NCBI RefSeq assembly: GCF_003194565.2
Contig: NZ_QICH01000003.1
Coordinates: 186,001 to 250,000, forward strand
Source: Kangiella spongicola
GTDB taxonomy: Bacteria > Pseudomonadota > Gammaproteobacteria > Enterobacterales > Kangiellaceae
Direction of reading: 5' to 3'
DNA length: 64,000 nucleotides
A model generated the notes under the pieces. That model did not search any database, was not told the DNA's origin, and worked only from the letters and a program-made list of their open reading frames with translations. Below are positions 27,460-33,480 of this stretch, piece after piece. A program made the position numbers and the translations under genes. Within the stretch, counting starts at the first letter, position 1, and each line of letters starts with the position of its first letter.

Positions 27460-28188
27460 CTATCTCGTTTTGTCGATACGATAAAAGCGAGCTTCGACGA
27501 TAAGCCCTAAAATGCCTAAAGTCATTAAAAATACAGCGAATATTAAGAAGATATTGTTGGCTGTGCTTCGTTTATCCTCTAATTGCTTTGCGTGATACTC
27601 TCTAAAGCCCTTATCTAGCTTTTTAATAAATGCTTCTCCTTTATATTCTTTAGTAATAATACTCTCTGGGTGCTGTGAGCGTGTATTTGTAGGGAAGGAG
27701 TTCTCAAAAAAATTTCCTGTGAACTTGATATAACACTCTTTGCGGCTTTGCTTTTTAAGGCATTGATTGATTTCGTGCTTGAAATCAATCCCAAGTGAGC
27801 GATACTCCCACTGCTTGTTGCTTGATAGCAACTCTAGGTAGGCTGTAAAGAAAAACAGCACCGCTACAAGGATAAACGTCGAACAAACGATGACAGCGGC
27901 TTTACGCTTGCCTTTAGCCACCTCGTGTTTGCTATTGGTCGCATTGGCGATAATAGGGATATGCATCAGCTTTTGGCGGACATAATCCTTATCCAAGTCT
28001 TTAATCATGTCATCCGGCGTAATTTCATAAGCCGTACACAGCTTATCGAAAATCTCGACTGAAGGGATGCTTCTATCGTTCTCAAGCTTAGATAGGTAGG
28101 ATTGTTCAATACCCAGCTTTTTAGCAAATTCAGGCTGGGTCCAGCCGCTAGTTGAACGCAATGAGCGTAGCTTTTCACCAAGTGTCAT
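27460..28188 (-). CDS. Membrane-anchored XRE-family transcriptional regulator
   Basis: 242 residues. Residues 1-60 are a classic Cro/C1 helix-turn-helix (LGEKLRSLRSTSGWTQPEFAKKLG, IEQSYLSKLENDRSIPSVEIF). A basic linker leads to a transmembrane segment at about 97-118, an extracytoplasmic region of about 90 residues (120-208) with two cysteines nine apart (143 and 152), a second transmembrane segment at about 211-231 and a short tail. The plan is like a one-component membrane regulator that senses the envelope, but with an XRE rather than a ToxR/CadC head. GGAG lies eight bases before the ATG. The upstream region contains a phased array of AGGAAT motifs that is a likely autoregulatory operator. 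Targets are unknown. Confidence 0.8.
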   Translation of the reverse strand: MTLGEKLRSLRSTSGWTQPEFAKKLGIEQSYLSKLENDRSIPSVEIFDKLCTAYEITPDDMIKDLDKDYVRQKLMHIPIIANATNSKHEVAKGKRKAAVIVCSTFILVAVLFFFTAYLELLSSNKQWEYRSLGIDFKHEINQCLKKQSRKECYIKFTGNFFENSFPTNTRSQHPESIITKEYKGEAFIKKLDKGFREYHAKQLEDKRSTANNIFLIFAVFLMTLGILGLIVEARFYRIDKTR

Positions 28189-28240
28189 TATTGTGTCTCC
28201 ATGTGGTTAATTGACGCTATCATTGTTTTCAAAAGCTCTA

Positions 28241-28297
28241 GGAATAACCAGATGAATTGATTGGAATAACTAGGAATATACAGGAATGTTTAGGAAT
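28241..28297. promoter_or_regulatory. 10-bp-phased AGGAAT direct-repeat array
   Basis: GGAAT cores start at 28241, 28263, 28273, 28283 and 28293, with a degenerate one (TGAAT) at 28253. The last five are exactly 10 bp apart, one helical turn, so they face the same side of the DNA. The array lies between the membrane XRE regulator (53 bases upstream of its ATG) and the rightward genes. It looks like a cooperative operator; this is inference. Confidence 0.6.
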
Positions 28298-28320
28298 TTG
28301 AAGGGTTTAAGAGTTGCTTG

Positions 28321-28350
28321 TTGACTTAAATGGGAGGCTAGGAGTAACTT
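28321..28350 (+). promoter_or_regulatory. Possible rightward promoter after the phased array
   Basis: TTGACT (28321-28326) and TAACTT (28345-28350) with an 18-base spacer. It could drive the secreted-protein gene at 28476. Confidence 0.35.
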
Positions 28351-28475
28351 ATCATCTTTATTAAGTAAGTCGTCAAGTAGCTTTCGATGAAAACTCTAAA
28401 GATAATATTTAAATTAATGGGGTCAAAATTAATTTCAGTTATTTGTTGGTGTGGTTAACTCTGAAGGTAGCTCAT

Positions 28476-29033
28476 ATGAGTATTATGGAAACAATAGATT
28501 TTAAATTAATGAGAATGTTTAGTATTTTGTTTATTAGTCTTCTATGTTCAAATTTTTGCTATGGTAGCGAGGAAGTTCGGCACTATAAACAAAGAAAGTC
28601 TAAACTTATAGAGCTTAAAGCAGACTTAGCTCTTGAGTGTCGAAACTCAAATTACATAGCAGAAATCGGCATATCAAATGTGTTGAGATATGATATTTTG
28701 ATTAATGTTTATGAAGTTGGTTTATTAACTCCTAGCCATGGCAGTGCGTTTGAAGTCTCTAACGCTGAAGAGTCCAGTAAGGTTATGCCGTATAAAGGTA
28801 AGTGGATTAATAAGGATGGAGTAGACATATCAGATGAATTAGTAACTATTAAAAGGGGTCACCGATTGAGTTTTAATTACAACTTATCAAGCGACTTTGA
28901 AATATCTCCTTTAGATAATTCGTCATATCTTGTTCAGTACTCTGTTGGAGCTGAAAGCAAAGACAGCGATTATTTAATTTATATTTATTCAGATGAACTA
29001 ACGGTCAATAGCGCTGTTTGCACAAAACATTAG
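28476..29033 (+). CDS. Secreted protein of unknown function
   Basis: 185 residues from the chosen ATG, which has GAAGG eight bases upstream. The open frame extends to a TTG at 28443. A hydrophobic signal segment (MFSILFISLLCSNFCYG) precedes a probable cleavage before SEE. The mature part looks all-beta. Its order of motifs (N-terminal L-x-C strand, YDILINVYEVGLLTP, VMPYKGKWINKDG, VTIKRGHRLSFNYNLSSDF, SYLVQYSV) reminds me of the beta-sandwich domain that precedes the catalytic domain in M35-type metallopeptidases. There is no HExxH, so it cannot be a peptidase itself. That resemblance is by eye only. Codon use looks more AT-rich than the neighbouring housekeeping genes. Confidence 0.65.
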   Translation: MSIMETIDFKLMRMFSILFISLLCSNFCYGSEEVRHYKQRKSKLIELKADLALECRNSNYIAEIGISNVLRYDILINVYEVGLLTPSHGSAFEVSNAEESSKVMPYKGKWINKDGVDISDELVTIKRGHRLSFNYNLSSDFEISPLDNSSYLVQYSVGAESKDSDYLIYIYSDELTVNSAVCTKH

Positions 29034-29040
29034 TGTCGCG

Positions 29041-29157
29041 AAATTAATAACAAGCGTAGCTTCGACGAGCGTTAGTGAACTCGAGGGTTTACGTCTTGGT
29101 AATTTCGGCTTCAATGTTAAAAAGGGCCGCCTCACGGTTGATGTGTTGGATAAATAG
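29041..29157 (+). pseudogene. Possible C-terminal remnant of a lost gene
   Basis: A frame open through this gap, without a start or ribosome binding site, ends in the protein-like tail LRLGNFGFNVKKGRLTVDVL-DK-stop. It has better codon character than the surrounding spacer. It may be the 3' end of a decayed gene, or chance. Confidence 0.2.
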
Positions 29158-29197
29158 GGGGTTACAATTTCTGAATTAACTTTTCACAAGATATCGA

Positions 29198-29626
29198 ATG
29201 TATAAAAGCTATTTCATAATATCTTTAATGATTATGCTCTCAGCATCTAAAAATGATGCAGAAACTTACCAGATAGACTTGCTTGGAAACTATGAGCCAT
29301 CAACTGTCTTGAAAGAGCTTAAAAAGCGTGGCGCCGAATGTGAGCTTATAAAGGATAAAATTAATTGCTCCATAAGTGATACTAAGCTTGTGGATAAGAC
29401 AATGAGGGAAATCAGTCTTGAAGAGCTTCCTGCTGGGGCTACTTATTTAGGTATGCCCGGACTTAAGAATGCTGTTATCGCAGAACTGGAGAGCCGTGAT
29501 ATTCCGTTTAAACTTAAGATTAAAAAAAATAAGATCTGGTTTATTGTTCAAGAAGAACACTTAAATGAGTTCAGAGAAATTATTGATAATGAAACATATA
29601 AGTTAAGAGTATTGGAAAATATGTAG
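29198..29626 (+). CDS. Small exported protein with two internal repeats
   Basis: 142 residues, function unknown. An N-terminal signal-like segment (YFIISLMIMLSAS) is followed by two related units of about 36 residues. Both have the pattern V-(L/I)-x-E-L-x-x-R ... K-x-K-I ... L ... R-E-I (about 37-72 and 93-128), joined by LPAGATYLGMPGL. The ribosome binding site is weak. It lies downstream of the other secreted protein and the membrane regulator and may belong with them. Confidence 0.6.
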   Translation: MYKSYFIISLMIMLSASKNDAETYQIDLLGNYEPSTVLKELKKRGAECELIKDKINCSISDTKLVDKTMREISLEELPAGATYLGMPGLKNAVIAELESRDIPFKLKIKKNKIWFIVQEEHLNEFREIIDNETYKLRVLENM

Positions 29627-29671
29627 CGCCTAAACTAGGAGCTTTAACTCTTTTTAAATCTCACAAATAAA

Positions 29672-29699
29672 AAAGCCGCGGATTTGACTCCGCGGCTTT
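29672..29699. terminator. Intrinsic terminator
   Basis: A perfect 11-bp stem AAAGCCGCGGA / TCCGCGGCTTT with a 6-base loop, between the convergent small exported protein gene and proA. Confidence 0.8.
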
Positions 29700-29746
29700 G
29701 AGTATAGGGCTTGGTAGAACCCTATTGCTCGAACGCTTTATAATAA

Positions 29747-29805
29747 TTAATAGTGCTGTTTATTAATAGTGCTGTTTATTAATAGTGCTGTTTATTAATA
29801 GTGCT
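29747..29805. repeat. 16-bp tandem repeat at the proA 3' end
   Basis: TTAATAGTGCTGTTTA occurs three times in perfect tandem (29747-29794), followed by a partial fourth copy (29795-29805) that is the proA stop codon and its last codons. It is a duplication of the gene end, likely variable in copy number between strains. Confidence 0.9.
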
Positions 29806-31081
29806 TCGCTTGGCCTTGGCCTGTCACTACATACTTTTCAGTTGTTAGTTGGACTAGACCCATAGGGCCGTAGGCGTGTAGTTTACTGGTTGAGATACCA
29901 ATTTCTGCGCCTAGACCAAGTTCGCCACCGTCTGAGAAGCGTGATGAAGCGTTAACCATCACAACAGACGAGTTGATGCGTTTGACGAATTCGTTACCGC
30001 GGTCGATGTCTTTAGTGACGATGACTTCGGTGTGGCTTGAGCTGTGATTTTGGATGTGTTCGATAGCTGCTTCGTAGCTGTCTACCTGCTTCACACTCAT
30101 GGCTAAGCTCAAGTATTCGTTATGATAATCTTCATCGCTCGCAACTTCGGCGTTATCCAGTTTGCTGGCAGAGTTTTTGTCTGCTTTAAACTGAATGCCG
30201 AATTCGTTACCTAGGGCGTTCACACGCTTTAGGAATTCGTCAGCGATATCTTTGTGTATGACTAAGCTTTCTAGCGAGTTACAAACGCCAGGGCGCGATA
30301 CCTTACCGTCTTTTAGTAATTTCTCAGCCTTGTCTAAGTCAGCAAATTTGTCGACGTATAAGTGACACACGCCTTTAAAGTGCTGAATCACTGGAATCTT
30401 ACTGTTGTCCGTTACCGCTTGAATCAAGCGCTCGCCACCACGAGGGATTACCAAGTCAATCGTGTCACGGAACTGGAGTAGGTGATTCACGGCTGAGTGG
30501 CTTTGCGAAGGTACGATGCAAACCATTTCTTTGCTGAAGCCACAAGCTTCAATTGCTTGGTGCCAGCAGTCGATAATGGCGTTATTCGAATGCCATGCTT
30601 CTTTACCACCACGCAGGATAACCACGTTACCGGATTTAAGGGTTAACGCTGCAGCTTCTACTGCAACGTTTGGGCGTGCTTCATAAATCATCAGCACAAC
30701 CCCTAGTGGGATACGCATTTTAGCGACGCGGATACCGTTCGGGCGAAGAGAGCTTTGGCTCATTTCACCGACTGGATCAGCAAGGTTCATAACGTTATGC
30801 AGTGCGCTTACCATGCCGTCGACACGCTCTTCGTCTAGAAGCAGGCGGTCAACCATAGCGTCCGATAAATCGTTTTCTTTAGCGTACTCAATATCTTTTT
30901 TGTTCGCTTCAAGAATTTGTGCTTGGTTGGTCTTCAGCTTTTTTGCCATCGCAGCAAGCACGTCGTTCTTTTGGCTACTAGAAAGTGTGGCAAGAGTTTT
31001 CGCGGCTTCTTTCGCGCGAAGTGTTAAATCATAAAGCTCTTGCTTCTCAGTGTCTTCAAATGAATTCTCTTTCATGTTCAT
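29795..31081 (-). CDS. proA: Gamma-glutamyl phosphate reductase (glutamate-5-semialdehyde dehydrogenase)
   Basis: 428 residues. It reduces gamma-glutamyl phosphate to glutamate-5-semialdehyde in proline synthesis. Aldehyde-dehydrogenase-type motifs are present, with the catalytic Cys in GVCNSLESLVIH. It also has VGEMSQSSLRPNGIRVAKMRIPLGVVLMIYEARPNV and the C-terminal SSRFSDGGELGLGAEIGISTSKLHAYGPMGL. It lies 19 bases downstream of proB on the same strand, with an AGGAG site. The last codons lie in a 16-bp tandem repeat. Confidence 0.97.
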   Translation of the reverse strand: MNMKENSFEDTEKQELYDLTLRAKEAAKTLATLSSSQKNDVLAAMAKKLKTNQAQILEANKKDIEYAKENDLSDAMVDRLLLDEERVDGMVSALHNVMNLADPVGEMSQSSLRPNGIRVAKMRIPLGVVLMIYEARPNVAVEAAALTLKSGNVVILRGGKEAWHSNNAIIDCWHQAIEACGFSKEMVCIVPSQSHSAVNHLLQFRDTIDLVIPRGGERLIQAVTDNSKIPVIQHFKGVCHLYVDKFADLDKAEKLLKDGKVSRPGVCNSLESLVIHKDIADEFLKRVNALGNEFGIQFKADKNSASKLDNAEVASDEDYHNEYLSLAMSVKQVDSYEAAIEHIQNHSSSHTEVIVTKDIDRGNEFVKRINSSVVMVNASSRFSDGGELGLGAEIGISTSKLHAYGPMGLVQLTTEKYVVTGQGQAKHY

Positions 31082-31100
31082 AATTACTCCTAAAATTCTC

Positions 31101-31910
31101 CTAAGCGACTTTTGACTTGGCTTTATCAGCTGTACTGTGCACTAATGTGCCTGGGTTTTGGTTATTGAATAAACGCATGTAACTTTCGTTTGTACCGTTA
31201 CATATAATCGTATCAATACCGTTGTCCGAGGCGAACTTAGCTGCTTTAAGTTTGGTACGCATACCGCCAGTGCCTTGTGCGCTGGTGCTTTGCTTACCCA
31301 TAGCCAGTGCTTCTTCGCTAATTCCTTCGAATTGATTTACTAACTCGGCGTCAGGGTTAACTTTTGGGTTGTCGTCATAAACGCCATCGATGTCACTACA
31401 AATAATCAGTAGATCGGCATCGGTTAGCTTTGCGACTTGTGCAACGAGGTTATCGTTGTCACCAACCGTAAGTTCTTCCGTCGCTACCGTATCGTTTTCA
31501 TTAACAATTGGCAGGGCGCCAAGTTCTTCAAGTGTTTTAAATGTGTTGCGTGCGTTTTGCGCGCGCTCAGGGTTTTTGATGTCTGCTGAAGTTAGTAATA
31601 CCTGGGCTACAACATCGTCAAAGAAACGTTGCCAGTGTGCAACCACCATGGATTGACCGACTGCAGCTAGCGGCTGCTTTTCTTTACGAGTTAATTTGTC
31701 GTAGTCTGGCTTTAACAGGTTAAAACCTGCTGCAACGGCACCTGATGAAACTAGTGTGACTTGCTTGCCTGCTTTGCGACACTTTCTTACGAAGTGTGCG
31801 ATTGGAAGACAGTATTCTGCTGAGCAGGAGTGACCGTCTGGCGCGATTAGCGCAGATCCAACTTTAACGACGATGTTGTTGTAATTACCAAATTCAATAT
31901 GTTCGAGCAT
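31101..31910 (-). CDS. proB: Glutamate 5-kinase without PUA domain
   Basis: 269 residues. It phosphorylates glutamate with ATP as the first step of proline synthesis. Amino-acid-kinase motifs are present: IVVKVGSALI, VTLVSSGAVAAG, LPIVNENDTVAT, VGDNDNLVAQVA, ICSDIDGVYDDNP and GTGGMRTKLKAA. The RNA-binding-like PUA domain that follows in E. coli ProB (367 residues) is missing, so this is the compact form. AGAGAAAGG precedes the ATG. It forms an operon with proA; a second, closely related kinase gene lies just upstream. Confidence 0.95.
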   Translation of the reverse strand: MLEHIEFGNYNNIVVKVGSALIAPDGHSCSAEYCLPIAHFVRKCRKAGKQVTLVSSGAVAAGFNLLKPDYDKLTRKEKQPLAAVGQSMVVAHWQRFFDDVVAQVLLTSADIKNPERAQNARNTFKTLEELGALPIVNENDTVATEELTVGDNDNLVAQVAKLTDADLLIICSDIDGVYDDNPKVNPDAELVNQFEGISEEALAMGKQSTSAQGTGGMRTKLKAAKFASDNGIDTIICNGTNESYMRLFNNQNPGTLVHSTADKAKSKVA

Positions 31911-31982
31911 GAAATGACCTTTCTCTTTTAAAGGATTAATTTATGATGTGTTAAAAGTGACGTGGCGTGCTAGAACACGTTA

Positions 31983-32026
31983 CCCAAGCGCGAGGCTTGT
32001 TTTCTAATCGCCAACAAGCGACTTGG
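31983..32026 (-). promoter_or_regulatory. Hairpin in the proBA leader
   Basis: The outer stem CCAAG / CTTGG and inner stem GCTTGTT / AACAAGC (31995-32001 with 32013-32019) lie about 70-115 bases before the proB start on the transcribed strand. It is a possible regulatory leader structure. Confidence 0.4.
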
Positions 32027-32093
32027 CTGGCTTGATATGCCTGCCGTGGAATGTGTCGGTTTGTTAAGTCGATTAATGTTAAGCACGGTTTGC

Positions 32094-32121
32094 ATTATTA
32101 ACATACAGATCCTTATGTCAA
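32094..32121 (-). promoter_or_regulatory. Probable proBA promoter
   Basis: Read on the - strand: TTGACA (32121-32116), a 16-base spacer and AATAAT (32099-32094). It would give a leader of about 175 bases containing the hairpin at 31983-32026. Confidence 0.6.
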
Positions 32122-32144
32122 ATTTGACTCTGAAAAAATCTGAG

Positions 32145-32161
32145 AGGCGCTCTGAGCGCCT
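32145..32161 (-). terminator. Palindromic hairpin after the second kinase and micro-ORF
   Basis: A perfect inverted repeat AGGCGCTC-T-GAGCGCCT. On the - strand a run of six T follows after six bases, farther than in a classic terminator, so termination may be weak or conditional. Confidence 0.5.
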
Positions 32162-32162
32162 G

Positions 32163-32216
32163 CTAGCGCTTAAAAGCCCATATAACTGGGGGGTATGTTG
32201 GTTTGGATTTACTCAT
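32163..32216 (-). CDS. Possible 17-residue micro-ORF with three prolines upstream of proBA
   Basis: MSKSKPTYPPVIWAFKR. The ATG has a near-perfect ribosome binding site (TAGGAG five bases upstream), and the stop lies two bases before the palindromic hairpin. Prolines are at positions 6, 9 and 10. The arrangement of short Pro-containing peptide, hairpin and proline-synthesis operon resembles an attenuation leader. However, a good promoter lies downstream of it, and only transcripts coming from the upstream kinase gene would carry it. It could also be chance. Not confirmed by any homology. Confidence 0.35.
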   Translation of the reverse strand: MSKSKPTYPPVIWAFKR

Positions 32217-32291
32217 ACTATCTCCTAATAGCGTATAAACTCAGCGATTTCACACAATTTCTAAAATTCCTATGAATAACAGTAGCTTATG

Positions 32292-33119
32292 TTATGCATT
32301 AATAATATTAATGCCTGGCTTGTTTTGTTGATTATATGGCTTATTTGAGCTGATAAAGGTGCCAGTTATTTTGTGCTCTAATAATGATGTGTAGGCTTCA
32401 GACTTACCGTTACAGATGATCGTGTTGATACCTGCTTTCGAAGCAAACTGCGCTGCTCCAAGTTTGGTCACCATGCCTCCGGTTGCTTGGGCGTTATGAG
32501 TCGGTTTCCCTAAAGCTAAGGTTTTATCGGTAATTTGTTCTATATAAGGAATCAGTTCTGCCTGTGGGTTCTGGTGTGGATTGTCGTTATAAACGCCATC
32601 GACATCGCTACAGATAATGAGTAAGTCTGCGTTGATTAACGTGGCGACTTGCGCAGCTAGGTTGTCGTTGTCACCAAACTTTAGCTCGGCAGTGGCGACT
32701 GTGTCGTTTTCGTTAACGATTGGCAAAATTGCGTATTGATGTAGCTGTTCTATTGTTTTTCGAGCGTTCTGGTGACGTTTTGGGTGTTTTATATCGTCGG
32801 CGGTTAAAAGTAATTGCGCAACATGATTGTCAAAGAAGCGCTGCCAGTGGTTGATTAGTTTAGCTTGACCAACGGCGGCACAAGCTTGCTTTTTGGCAAG
32901 CGTCAAATCGCTATGATCGATTTTTAAGGTGTTTACACCAGCGGCAACAGCTCCTGAGCTTACTAATGTTACGGTTTTGTCTAGGTGTTGGCACTTTTTA
33001 ATAAAGCTGGCAAGGGGTAGGCAGTATTGGGTCGAGCAGGAGCGACCGTCTGGTGCGATAAGAGATGATCCTACCTTGATTACGATATTCTGATATTGGT
33101 TAAAGTTAAAGCTATCCAT
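32292..33119 (-). CDS. Second glutamate 5-kinase-like protein, PUA-less paralogue of ProB
   Basis: 275 residues, well over half identical to the ProB encoded just downstream and collinear with it over its full length: IVIKVGSSLIAPDGRSCS, VTLVSSGAVAAG, LPIVNENDTVAT, FGDNDNLAAQVA, ICSDVDGVYNDNP. One conserved spot differs: GTGGM reads ATGGM and the following Arg is Val (ATGGMVTKL). AGGAA precedes the ATG. The tandem copy has no proA of its own directly behind it. It may be an isoenzyme with different feedback behaviour (for example for osmoprotective proline) or a regulatory subunit; this is inference. Confidence 0.88.
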   Translation of the reverse strand: MDSFNFNQYQNIVIKVGSSLIAPDGRSCSTQYCLPLASFIKKCQHLDKTVTLVSSGAVAAGVNTLKIDHSDLTLAKKQACAAVGQAKLINHWQRFFDNHVAQLLLTADDIKHPKRHQNARKTIEQLHQYAILPIVNENDTVATAELKFGDNDNLAAQVATLINADLLIICSDVDGVYNDNPHQNPQAELIPYIEQITDKTLALGKPTHNAQATGGMVTKLGAAQFASKAGINTIICNGKSEAYTSLLEHKITGTFISSNKPYNQQNKPGINIINA

Positions 33120-33170
33120 AGTTGTTCCTGCTGTGTTCGGCGTATTAATAAAGTTTTGAATTCATGGCAT

Positions 33171-33204
33171 AAAAAAAGCCCGCGAAGCTAGGCTTGCGGG
33201 CTTT
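33171..33204 (-). terminator. Intrinsic terminator upstream of the second kinase gene
   Basis: A stem GCCCGC / GCGGGC extended by A/T pairs (AAAAGCCCGC / GCGGGCTTTT), with a T-run of seven on the - strand. It likely ends transcripts coming from the prolyl oligopeptidase gene. The remaining sequence to 33436 shows no gene. Confidence 0.75.
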
Positions 33205-33436
33205 TGGTATTTCTCTACTGCGTCAGCTAAGTTTTACTTGTACTTTTTAGAACTGCAAAGTGATTAATATTTTGGGTGCGCAAACCTGCCTCTTTCAACG
33301 AAAAGGGTATGGGCTGACCGGGAAGGGCAGTGATTGAAGGTTTGTGAGCACAAGAAAATAATTTCATGGCACAAATATGCGATAAATTTATAGCAAAGGC
33401 AATAAAAAGTTTCTAGGAATGTGTGGAAGGGGAAAC

Positions 33437-33466
33437 TTGTCACTCCTGCCAGAGCAAGAGTGACAA
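33437..33466. other. Hairpin just after the prolyl oligopeptidase gene
   Basis: A perfect 9-bp inverted repeat TTGTCACTC / GAGTGACAA with a 12-base loop, 14 bases past the stop codon of the - strand gene. There is no T-run, so it could protect the 3' end or help termination. Confidence 0.45.
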
Positions 33467-33480
33467 AAGATAGCAAAGGT

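Noticed and set aside
28241-28297. CRISPR array
   Set aside because: The repeats are 5-7 bp with 3-5 bp spacers, far too short; the regular 10-bp phase suits an operator instead.
27411-29795. Integrated mobile element with tRNA-Lys as attachment site
   Set aside because: I looked for a repeat of the tRNA 3' end near proA and for an integrase or transposase and saw neither.
32145-32161. Classic Rho-independent terminator after the second kinase
   Set aside because: The stem is good but the T-run starts six bases later; kept only as a weak or conditional terminator.
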